44,221 nucleotides of DNA from Clostridia bacterium (GTDB lineage: Bacteria; Bacillota; Clostridia; TANB77; CAG-508), in the NCBI GenBank assembly GCA_022797635.1, contig JAAWKZ010000007.1:1-44221 (forward strand), in the 5' to 3' direction. A model generated the notes under the pieces. That model ran no database searches. It was not told the origin of the DNA and was given only the letters and a program-made list of their open reading frames with translations. Positions 1-7,127 of this stretch are shown here, piece by piece; within the stretch, counting starts at the first letter, position 1, and each line of letters opens with the position of its first letter. Position numbers and translations under genes: made by a program.

Positions 1-975
1 TCTATGTAATCTTATAACATTACTTTCTAACGTAATTGGTGGTCCATACCAAATTCCATTAATTGTTGCACCTTTGGTTTCATATGGCCAACCAATATTG
101 TGTTTCACTTTATAAGTTGTAAGTTCTGGTATCATTGCTAAAATCTCTTGTGCTTCAATGTTTGTATAAGTTCTAGGTAATAGAATATCTACTATTTTAT
201 TTAATTCTGTTACACTTAATCCTTTCGCTTTTTGAAGCATCTTTGTAATCACAGTTCTCATTCTTTCTGTCCTTTTATAGTCTCCACCTGCTGTATAACG
301 AATTCTGGAATATGCTAAAGCTTGTACACCATCTACTTTTTGTTTACCTGCTATTGCAATATTTGGTGAGGAATGTTTTGTTACATGATTGATTTCTCCA
401 ATATATCCATTAATATATTTTGTTTCTTCTTCAGTAATATCTAATTCAATTCCTCCTAAAGCATCTACTGCTTCTACTACTACATCAAAGTTCACTGTTA
501 CAAATTCTTTGATATCTAAATCTAAGTTTGTATTTAGTGTACTAATCGCTAATTCTGGACCACCATAAGAATAGGCATGTGTCACTTTATCTAAGTACAT
601 GTCTGTCATTTTTAAATAAGTATCCCTATAAACTGATACTAAACTAACTTCTTTAGTCTTTTCATTTAAAATTGCTAAGATAATACAGTCACTTCTATTT
701 CCTTTATCGTAGGTGTCTGCTCTTGCATCAATTCCAAATAAAGCAATTGTTCTATAAGTTTCTAGCGCATCTGCTTTTACTAATACTTCTGGATTTACTT
801 GTATCTTATTTTGATCAAGTTCCACATAATTAATTTTTGCTAATTTGTCATTAATGTAGAAACTTCCTAATGTCACAATTGCTATGATGAGCAATAGTAG
901 AACACTGAAAATACTAATGATGATTTTCATCTTTTTTCCGGTTTTCTTTTTAGTTATTTTCATCTCTTCTTCCAT
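1..975 (-). CDS. LytR-CpsA-Psr (LCP) family cell-wall polymer ligase, 3' end cut off by window
   Basis: The frame is open from an ATG at 973-975 to base 1, giving 325 residues and no stop, so the C-terminus is outside the window. A short basic N-terminus (MEEEMKITKKK) is followed by one membrane segment at about residues 17-38 and then an extracytoplasmic LCP domain. Typical LCP signatures are visible: GIDARAD, NRSDCIILAILN, VYRDTYL, THAYSYGG and RIRYTAGGDYKRTERMR, which include the conserved Arg and Asp residues that bind the polyprenyl-pyrophosphate substrate. LCP enzymes attach teichoic acids or capsular polysaccharide to peptidoglycan. The start lies 3 nt after the stop of the upstream Wzz/BY-kinase gene, with AGGAGG inside that gene's end, so the two are co-transcribed and probably serve the same polysaccharide. 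Family assignment is firm; the exact polymer is unknown. Confidence 0.93.
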   Translation of the reverse strand, partial: MEEEMKITKKKTGKKMKIIISIFSVLLLLIIAIVTLGSFYINDKLAKINYVELDQNKIQVNPEVLVKADALETYRTIALFGIDARADTYDKGNRSDCIILAILNEKTKEVSLVSVYRDTYLKMTDMYLDKVTHAYSYGGPELAISTLNTNLDLDIKEFVTVNFDVVVEAVDALGGIELDITEEETKYINGYIGEINHVTKHSSPNIAIAGKQKVDGVQALAYSRIRYTAGGDYKRTERMRTVITKMLQKAKGLSVTELNKIVDILLPRTYTNIEAQEILAMIPELTTYKVKHNIGWPYETKGATINGIWYGPPITLESNVIRLHR

Positions 976-978
976 GTT

Positions 979-3873
979 CTACTCTGCCCTCCTTTGATTT
1001 TGATTAGTATTAAATTCATACACTCCAATTGCTAAGTCTAATAATTGTTCATATTCAATTTCTTTTCCGTATTCGATAATTAGTTCTTCTTGTTTTAGTT
1101 TCTTCTTAGCAGTTTCTAATTCAATTACTTTATTCTTGTTAGCTGATTTTGTTTTTGTAGTTTGTTTTGCTGGTTGTTTGTCTGTAGTTCGAGAAGCTTT
1201 CTTCATTTCTGTTAAGTTTTTGTTTACTTCTAATGCTAGTTTGTCATATCTTGTGTTAATTTTCTTTAATTCTTTCATAATCTCTTTGATCTGAGCTGAA
1301 CTATCTAATTTTTCTAGTTTCTTCTCATTATCTGCTTTCATTTTCTCTACTACTTTGCTTAATTTCTCCTCTGAATCTTTGCTATTAATTGCTTGTTCTA
1401 CATCTGTAATTTTGCTCATTAAGTTACTAATTTCATCTTTGTAATTTAATTTTGCCATTTTCTCTTCTAATAGGTTTTGTGTTGCATTTTGATTTTCCAT
1501 GATATTAGTAATCATTGTTTTGAAGTTTTCTTCTAGCATTTTCATCGTATTTTCTGTTGTTTCTGATTTCATAGCATTAAGTATATCTTGCATTTTATCT
1601 TCTAATAGTCTTTGTGTAGTTTTGTTTTGTTCTTCTTTCATTTCTAAAATCATAGCTTGAATTTTCTCTTCAATCATCTTGATGCTTTCTTGTGTTTCAT
1701 TGTTATTCATGTTATCTTCTAGGTTGTTAAGTTTGTTCATCAAACTATCGATTTCTTGTTTATAGTTTAAATTTGCCATCTTTTCTTCTAATATACTTCT
1801 AGTTGTTTCATTACTTTTCTCTATCAAGTTTTTGGTTTCTTCTTGGCTATTTGCTAATAAATTTCTGGTTTCTACATTACTATTTTCTAGTAAATATTTT
1901 GTTTCTAAGCTGTTCTTTTCAATATTTTCATTTTGGCTTTGTGTTAGCATATCCATTCTTTCTAAAATGTCAGATAATATTTTACTACTATCTAATTCTT
2001 CTATTTTTCTGCTTTGTTCTTCTTTCATTTCAGAAATCATGTTAACTATTTTCTCTTCAGTAGTGTCTTGATTAATGGCATTTTCAATGCTATCAATTTT
2101 TTGAATTAAACTTGTAATCTCATTTTCACGGTTTAATTGCTCCATTTTCTGTGCGAGAACATTTTTGGTTTCTTCATTGTTTTGCTCTAATTTTTTTACC
2201 AATTCATTTTTGATAATATTTTCTTTGATATTTTCGGCTAATTTATTTTTATCAATTTCGTTCTCATAAATAGCCCTGATATCTTCTACTGCTTTTGTAT
2301 ATTCTGCTAAATTCATGTCTGGAATTTTTAATAGCTTATCTTCTAATCCCTCAATTTTTTCAGCAAGTAATGTAATTTGTTCTTCTTTCATAGTTGGTTC
2401 TAATACAACTTGTTCGTCTATTTCTTCTATGCTTTGTTTTCTGTTTTCAATTAATTCTTTTACACTATAAGTTTGTAGTTCTATAGTTGTATTGTTGTCA
2501 TCTATTTTTCCATAGTAATATCCTTTGCCATATTCTTTACTTTTCATTTCTTTTTTGTTTAAAATGGCACCTTCAATATTACCACCAACGTTTTGAATTA
2601 ACTTCATTACGTTCTTCAAATCTTCAATTTTAGTTCTTCTACATTCTGTAACAAGTACTGTTGAATCAGCAATTCTAGATACTGGAATACTGTCTGCTAC
2701 TAGGTTACAAGGTGTACCATCTATAATAACTACATCATATACACATTTCAACATTTGAATTAATTCACTTAATTTTCCTGATGACAATAATTCAGATGGG
2801 TTTGGAGGCACTGCTCCTATTGTAATAATATGTACTTTTGGTACATTTGTCTGTTTAATATAATTTTTTAATGTTTTATAATCTTCGCTATTTTTAATTT
2901 CTCTTAAACATTCTGATAGACCATTTTCGTTTGATACTTGGAAAATATTATGTTGTCTACCTTTTCTCATGTCTGCATCTACAATGATAACATTTTTATT
3001 TGACCATGCATATGCTACTGCCATATTTGCAGTAATCCAACTTTTACCTTCTGATGCATTACAACTGGTAAATAAAATGGTTTTAGATTCTTCCTTTGAT
3101 TTTGAAAATGCTATGTTAGTTCTGATAGTTTTAAATGCTTCTGATACTACTGATTTACTATGGTGATGTACAATTAGTTCTTCATCTGTTTTAGATTTAT
3201 GGAATGGTACAACACCTACTACATTTAATCCAACATATTCTTCAATATCTTGTTCTATTTTGATTGTTGTATCTAAGACATAGATAATAGATATCATAAT
3301 TGTACATGCTACAAGCCCTGCTCCAAAGAACATCAAAATATCAATCATATGATGAATATTATATGGCTCTGTTTCGTATGATGCTTGATCTACAATACTG
3401 ATATTATCTATTTTATAAAATTCTCTAATTTCTTGGATAAATACATCATTTAAAGTCCCAGCTATTTTTTGTGCTTCAGCTGGATCTTCATGTATTACTC
3501 CAATTTCAATAATTTGAGTGTCTTTTACTTCTTCTATTTCAATATTTCTGTATAACTCTTCTTCTTCCATGTCTAAGTTCAAGCGTTCAATCACTTTGTT
3601 TAGTACACTGCTGCTCTTTAGTATTCTTCCATACGTACCAATTAAGTTTTTATTTAAATTGATATCGTTTTGTGTTAGGCTGTCTGTATCTTTATTTACA
3701 TTATCGCTTGTTAGTAGCATGGTAGAAATTGATTTGTACTTTGGTACAACCATGTTATATGAGTAAAAGTATCCACATAAGATGAATAGAAAAAGTATTA
3801 ATACAATTTTTAAGCTGTTTTTCTTTAATACATTGCTTAATCTTTTTAAACTATTCTTTTCCTTTTTATCCAT
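979..3873 (-). CDS. Fused Wzz chain-length regulator / BY-type tyrosine kinase with long coiled-coil C-terminal extension
   Basis: 964 residues. Residues about 22-41 and 176-200 are membrane segments enclosing a Wzz-like extracytoplasmic domain. A CpsD/CapB-like ATPase follows, with P-loop ASEGKSW near residue 273, Walker A' IIVDADMRKG near 296 and Walker B VVIIDGTP near 384. Such proteins control polymerisation and export of capsule or exopolysaccharide. The kinase normally ends in a short Tyr cluster; here only EYGKGYYYGK remains near residue 450, and the protein continues for roughly 500 residues of Glu/Lys/Asn-rich coiled coil. This tail holds three related blocks starting EKMxxLN (near 575, 698 and 804) and a run of 11-residue units of the type ETKNLIEKSNE (about 654-697). 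It ends in a basic stretch and a short globular-looking tail. The fused Wzz-kinase order is seen in some Firmicutes; the huge tail is unusual. The P-loop has Trp where Thr or Ser is typical. Confidence 0.88.
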   Translation of the reverse strand: MDKKEKNSLKRLSNVLKKNSLKIVLILFLFILCGYFYSYNMVVPKYKSISTMLLTSDNVNKDTDSLTQNDINLNKNLIGTYGRILKSSSVLNKVIERLNLDMEEEELYRNIEIEEVKDTQIIEIGVIHEDPAEAQKIAGTLNDVFIQEIREFYKIDNISIVDQASYETEPYNIHHMIDILMFFGAGLVACTIMISIIYVLDTTIKIEQDIEEYVGLNVVGVVPFHKSKTDEELIVHHHSKSVVSEAFKTIRTNIAFSKSKEESKTILFTSCNASEGKSWITANMAVAYAWSNKNVIIVDADMRKGRQHNIFQVSNENGLSECLREIKNSEDYKTLKNYIKQTNVPKVHIITIGAVPPNPSELLSSGKLSELIQMLKCVYDVVIIDGTPCNLVADSIPVSRIADSTVLVTECRRTKIEDLKNVMKLIQNVGGNIEGAILNKKEMKSKEYGKGYYYGKIDDNNTTIELQTYSVKELIENRKQSIEEIDEQVVLEPTMKEEQITLLAEKIEGLEDKLLKIPDMNLAEYTKAVEDIRAIYENEIDKNKLAENIKENIIKNELVKKLEQNNEETKNVLAQKMEQLNRENEITSLIQKIDSIENAINQDTTEEKIVNMISEMKEEQSRKIEELDSSKILSDILERMDMLTQSQNENIEKNSLETKYLLENSNVETRNLLANSQEETKNLIEKSNETTRSILEEKMANLNYKQEIDSLMNKLNNLEDNMNNNETQESIKMIEEKIQAMILEMKEEQNKTTQRLLEDKMQDILNAMKSETTENTMKMLEENFKTMITNIMENQNATQNLLEEKMAKLNYKDEISNLMSKITDVEQAINSKDSEEKLSKVVEKMKADNEKKLEKLDSSAQIKEIMKELKKINTRYDKLALEVNKNLTEMKKASRTTDKQPAKQTTKTKSANKNKVIELETAKKKLKQEELIIEYGKEIEYEQLLDLAIGVYEFNTNQNQRRAE

Positions 3874-3893
3874 ATTTCACCACCTATACATAA

Positions 3894-3922
3894 ATTATAC
3901 CACACATAATTCATTTTTGCAA
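3894..3922 (-). promoter_or_regulatory. Sigma-A-like promoter for the polysaccharide genes
   Basis: Reading the minus strand, TTGCAA (3922-3917), a 17-nt spacer and an extended TGG-TATAAT (-10 at 3899-3894) lie about 20 nt before the Wzz/BY-kinase start codon. The spacing is ideal and no other promoter-like site is seen in this 170-bp divergent spacer on this strand. Confidence 0.7.
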
Positions 3923-3982
3923 CATTTTATGTTTACTTTATGCTGCTTATATAAAATGAAGAAAATTTCTTTTCTGTATAAA

Positions 3983-4011
3983 TTGACTTTTTTCCTTTTG
4001 TGGTATATGAT
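3983..4011 (+). promoter_or_regulatory. Sigma-A-like promoter for rubrerythrin
   Basis: TTGACT at 3983-3988, a 17-nt spacer and TATGAT at 4006-4011 precede the rubrerythrin gene. A strong AGGAGG ribosome-binding site (4035-4040) sits 6 nt before the ATG at 4047. No clear PerR-type operator is recognised, although rubrerythrins are often under peroxide control. Confidence 0.7.
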
Positions 4012-4046
4012 GTAGGCGTTAATAATATTATTTTAGGAGGAAAATT

Positions 4047-4580
4047 ATGGAATTAAAGGGTTCAAAAACAGAGGCTAATTTAAGAGCTGCCTTTTCAGGA
4101 GAATCAGAAGCTAGAAATAAGTATACTTATTTTGCTAGTGTTGCTAAAAAAGAAGGATATGAGCAAATCGCTGCTATTTTTTTAGAGACTGCTGAGAATG
4201 AAAAAGAACATGCTAAATTACATTTTAAATATTTAAAAGGTATTGGAGATACCTTATCTAATTTAAATGATGCTGCAGCTGGCGAAAATTATGAATGGAC
4301 AGATATGTATGCTAATTTTGCTAAAGTTGCTGATGAAGAAGGATTTGCAGAAATCGCAGCTACTTTTAGAGGAATTGCAGAAGTTGAAAAACATCATGAA
4401 GAAAGATATAGAAAGTTAATTGAAAACCTAGGAAATGGTGAAGTTTTCAAAAAAGGAAGTATTACTGTTTGGAAATGTAGAAACTGTGGACATATTCACG
4501 TTGGTATGGAAGCTCCTACTATTTGTCCTGTTTGTAAACATCCACAAGCATACTTTGAAGTGAATTGCGAAAATTATTAA
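4047..4580 (+). CDS. rbr: Rubrerythrin
   Basis: 177 residues, the usual length. The N-terminal ferritin-like four-helix domain carries the di-iron ligand motifs ([36 protein letters not shown]). The C-terminal rubredoxin-like domain has two Cys pairs, [11 protein letters not shown] and ICPVCKHP, for one iron. Rubrerythrin reduces hydrogen peroxide to water in the cytoplasm of anaerobes using electrons passed through the rubredoxin site. It is the only large plus-strand gene near the left end, with its own promoter and a terminator, so it is a monocistronic unit. The gene suits a strict or oxygen-sensitive anaerobe. All metal-binding residues expected from the family appear to be present. Confidence 0.96.
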   Translation: MELKGSKTEANLRAAFSGESEARNKYTYFASVAKKEGYEQIAAIFLETAENEKEHAKLHFKYLKGIGDTLSNLNDAAAGENYEWTDMYANFAKVADEEGFAEIAATFRGIAEVEKHHEERYRKLIENLGNGEVFKKGSITVWKCRNCGHIHVGMEAPTICPVCKHPQAYFEVNCENY

Positions 4581-4589
4581 ATAGGAAAA

Positions 4590-4614
4590 GACTAAGAATT
4601 TTATGTTCTTAGTC
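4590..4614. terminator. Shared terminator hairpin between rubrerythrin and truB
   Basis: A 9-bp stem GACTAAGAA / TTCTTAGTC (4590-4598 and 4606-4614) follows the rubrerythrin stop by 9 nt and runs into a T-rich stretch. The truB stop codon (4609-4611) lies inside the right arm, so the same hairpin can serve both convergent transcripts. Confidence 0.6.
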
Positions 4615-5523
4615 CTTTATATTTTTTATTACAATTTCTCTTTTTAATAAACCTTTTTCAATAACTCCAGTTCCAATAAATTGATTTTTTTCGTCATAAA
4701 TTCTATAAATTTCATCTTTCTCTTTTCTTGTTTGTTGTACACCATTATAAAATAAAGTTAATTGTCTTTCATTTAATATAATACTAGCTTTATCTCTAAA
4801 AAATTGCTCTATGGTTATCAAGTTTTCTTGCAAAAAGTTGATATCTGGATTTTTTTCTTCTTGTTTCATTGATTCTAAAGTTTTTATTTCTTTTATGGAT
4901 ATAGCTTGTTCTATGGTAAACTTCCCTACTTTAATACGACTTAATTCTTTCATATATCCTACTGTATTCAACTTTTCTGCTATTGTTTCACATAAGCTTC
5001 TAATATATGTACCTTTTGAACAGTGCACTCTAAAAGAAATTGTTTTTTCTTCTTCATTGAGGTCTATTAACTGCATATTATAAATTTCAATCTCACGTTC
5101 TGGAATTTCTATTTCTTCGTTTTTTCTTGCATATTCATATAGCTTCTTTCCTTTTATTTTAATTGCAGAATAAATAGGAGGTCTTTGCATTTGTTTGACT
5201 TCTAATTGTTTTAACATTGTCTGTATCTTTCCTGTTATTACTAAATTAGAGTCTACTTCTTTTTCTTCAATTACTTTTCCTTCACTATCTGCCGTATCTG
5301 TTTTCTTCCCCAATTGAACTACAGCCTCATAAATCTTGTCATGTTCAATTAAGTATTTAGAAAGCTTCGTTCCTTCACCTAACAGTAGTGGAAGCACACC
5401 TGTCGCCATAGGGTCTAATGTCCCTGTATGCCCTACTTTTGTTTTGGCTATTCTTTTTACTTTGGCTACTACATCATGTGAAGTACATCCTTTTTCTTTT
5501 TTTACTATTAAAATTCCATCCAT
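4609..5523 (-). CDS. truB: tRNA pseudouridine-55 synthase TruB
   Basis: 304 residues. The N-terminal catalytic domain has the family signature GHTGTLDPMATGVLP with the catalytic Asp at residue 37, and later the YSAIKIKGKKLYEYAR and RVHCSKGTYIRSL motifs. The C-terminal ~90 residues form the small PUA-like part. TruB isomerises U55 in the T-arm of most tRNAs. It is the last gene of the rimP-nusA-infB operon, the order common in Firmicutes, and follows nrnA after an 86-nt spacer containing a long AT-rich inverted repeat. Its stop lies in a terminator stem shared with the convergent rubrerythrin gene. No odd residues seen. Confidence 0.96.
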   Translation of the reverse strand: MDGILIVKKEKGCTSHDVVAKVKRIAKTKVGHTGTLDPMATGVLPLLLGEGTKLSKYLIEHDKIYEAVVQLGKKTDTADSEGKVIEEKEVDSNLVITGKIQTMLKQLEVKQMQRPPIYSAIKIKGKKLYEYARKNEEIEIPEREIEIYNMQLIDLNEEEKTISFRVHCSKGTYIRSLCETIAEKLNTVGYMKELSRIKVGKFTIEQAISIKEIKTLESMKQEEKNPDINFLQENLITIEQFFRDKASIILNERQLTLFYNGVQQTRKEKDEIYRIYDEKNQFIGTGVIEKGLLKREIVIKNIKD

Positions 5524-5556
5524 TTTTATTTTCCTTTATTTTTATTCTCACAGTAT

Positions 5557-5597
5557 AATAAATATCTATTATACAAGTGATATAATAGATATTTATT
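5557..5597. repeat. Perfect 17-bp AT-rich inverted repeat between nrnA and truB
   Basis: Arms 5557-5573 and 5581-5597 are exact reverse complements around a 7-nt loop. The left arm reads AATAAATATCTATTATA. On the minus strand the hairpin starts 12 nt after the nrnA stop and ends 33 nt before the truB start. It is not followed by a T-run, so it is a poor classical terminator. It may be an RNA processing or stability hairpin or an operator, and it contains a TATAAT that could act as a -10 element. Confidence 0.6.
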
Positions 5598-5609
5598 GTT
5601 TCTATAAAA

Positions 5610-6557
5610 TTAAAGCAATCTAATTACTTCATTTAATACCTTTTCTTTTGCTTGTTCTATCGTTCCTTGAATAGTAGCTCCTGCTGCTCTAGCGTGTCCC
5701 CCACCGCCAAAGATGGCGCATGCATCCGCTACATTAACATAGTTGTTTGAACGAAGTGAAATTTTACATCCTTTTTCTGTTTGACGAATAAAAATAGAGA
5801 CTTCTACTCCTTCTACACATCTTCCAATATCTACTATTCCTTCATGGTCTCCACTTTCTGCTCCAACTTTTTCTTCGTCTTCTGCTGTGATATAAGTATA
5901 AGCAATCTTTCCTTCTTCTAAAAACTCTACTCTATTACTAGCCAACCTATGTAATTCAAAATTTGGCTTTGTCTTTGTTTCTAATACTTGACGATAGATA
6001 CTAGATACATTAACACCTTTATTTAATAACCATGCTGCAAATTCAAATGTTTCTGCTGTTACACCTTGATATTTGAATCCTCCAGTATCTGTAATAATTC
6101 CAGCCAAAATACAAGTACCAATTTCTTTTGTCATTTCTATTCCAAAGTATTCTAGAATGACCAATAGAATTTGTGCGCAGGCTGGTGCTGCTGGATTTAC
6201 ATAGTTATAATCTCCAAACATAGTATTCGTACTATGGTGGTCAATACAAACTTTTACCTTTGCATTTTCAAAATAGTTAGCAAATCCATTTAACATTTTA
6301 ATTGTTGCACAGTCTAGTGATATGGCTAAATCGTAATTTTCTACATCACTTTCTGTTTTAATATCTTCTACTCCTGGTAAGCAATTAAAGACTTTAGAAT
6401 GTACAGGTATAACGACATCTGGATTTTTTCCGAATGCTTTTAATGCATGATACATTGCTAAACTACTTCCTATCGCATCACCATCAGGATGTTCATGTGT
6501 TAATATTACAATTTTCTCTGCTTTTTTAATTTCTTCTAATATGTTATCTAACGTCAT
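5610..6557 (-). CDS. nrnA: DHH/DHHA1 phosphoesterase, NrnA-type oligoribonuclease / pAp phosphatase
   Basis: 315 residues with the full DHH set: HEHPDGDAIGSS (residues 21-32), SLDCA (80-84), the DHH triad at 106-108 (CIDHHSTN), GIITDTGGF, and the C-terminal DHHA1 signature GGGGHARAAGA. NrnA degrades very short RNAs (nanoRNA) and dephosphorylates 3'-phosphoadenosine 5'-phosphate in the cytoplasm. In many Firmicutes it sits directly between rbfA and truB, as here. Its ribosome-binding site AAAGGAG starts immediately after the end of a TGTC/GGGAC repeat element that fills the whole rbfA-nrnA spacer. All metal-binding residues are visible. Confidence 0.94.
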   Translation of the reverse strand: MTLDNILEEIKKAEKIVILTHEHPDGDAIGSSLAMYHALKAFGKNPDVVIPVHSKVFNCLPGVEDIKTESDVENYDLAISLDCATIKMLNGFANYFENAKVKVCIDHHSTNTMFGDYNYVNPAAPACAQILLVILEYFGIEMTKEIGTCILAGIITDTGGFKYQGVTAETFEFAAWLLNKGVNVSSIYRQVLETKTKPNFELHRLASNRVEFLEEGKIAYTYITAEDEEKVGAESGDHEGIVDIGRCVEGVEVSIFIRQTEKGCKISLRSNNYVNVADACAIFGGGGHARAAGATIQGTIEQAKEKVLNEVIRLL

Positions 6558-6570
6558 TTTTTACTCCTTT

Positions 6571-6645
6571 TGTCCAGTTGGGGACGTTAGTTTAACGGAC
6601 CATATTATGTCAAATGTCCGCTAAACTAACGTCCCCAATCGGACA
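6571..6645. repeat. TGTC/GGGAC inverted-repeat element, copy 1 (rbfA | nrnA)
   Basis: 75 bp. The two 30-nt arms (6571-6600 and 6616-6645) are reverse complements with three mismatches around a 15-nt loop. The ends read TGTCCAGTTGGGGACGTTAG and, from the other side, TGTCCGATTGGGGACGTTAG. The element begins exactly at the rbfA stop codon (6646-6648) and ends 13 nt before the nrnA start codon. Confidence 0.9.
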
Positions 6646-6999
6646 CTATTTTTCTTTGTGATTCAATTCATTTAATATTTTATCTATCTTAGCACCGTAT
6701 TCCATAGAATCATCTATTTCAAAACTTAGTTCTGGTGTTACTCTTAAATTCATGGTTTTAGCAATTTGTGCACGTATAAAACCTGCTGATTCTTTTAAGC
6801 CTTCCATGGTCTTTGTATTACTTTTTGAATTTAATAAGCTTACATAAACTTTAGCATATCTAAAATCTGGTGTAATTCTTACTTTTGTTACACTAACCAT
6901 TCCTGTTACTTTTGAATTTTGAAGTTCAAAAGTAAGGACATTGCTAATAGTCTTTTTCAATTCTTCATTTACACGGTCTAATCTATTGTTTTTGGTCAT
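6646..6999 (-). CDS. rbfA: 30S ribosome-binding factor RbfA
   Basis: 117 residues, the standard length. The KH-like fold is recognised from the N-terminal RLDRVNEELKKTISNVL and the central VSVTKVRITPDFRYAKVYVSLL. The AGFIRAQIAKTMNLRVTPELSFEIDDS region is the most conserved part of the family. RbfA binds pre-30S particles near the 5' end of 16S rRNA and is needed for late processing and cold growth. It follows infB and precedes nrnA. Both flanking spacers are entirely occupied by TGTC/GGGAC repeat elements, and the gene is translated from a GAAAGGAAA ribosome-binding site directly abutting one of them. Confidence 0.95.
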   Translation of the reverse strand: MTKNNRLDRVNEELKKTISNVLTFELQNSKVTGMVSVTKVRITPDFRYAKVYVSLLNSKSNTKTMEGLKESAGFIRAQIAKTMNLRVTPELSFEIDDSMEYGAKIDKILNELNHKEK

Positions 7000-7012
7000 T
7001 TAATTTCCTTTC

Positions 7013-7127
7013 TGTCAGGTTAGGGACAGATGTCGCACTAACTATACATTTCACTACGTTCCATCTCATAAATCATCTGTAGCTCGCTTCGCTTCACACA
7101 GCTGACTTAACGTCCCTAAGTACGACA
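7013..7127. repeat. TGTC/GGGAC element, large 115-bp form, copy 2 (infB | rbfA)
   Basis: The ends are TGTCAGGTTAGGGAC (7013 inward) and TGTCGTACTTAGGGAC (7127 inward). Between them is a ~75-bp core that recurs almost identically, in reverse orientation and with the same total length of 115 bp, at 24092-24206, and in degraded form at 41391-41460. The element starts directly at the infB stop codon (7128-7130) and ends 13 nt before the rbfA start codon. Confidence 0.9.
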
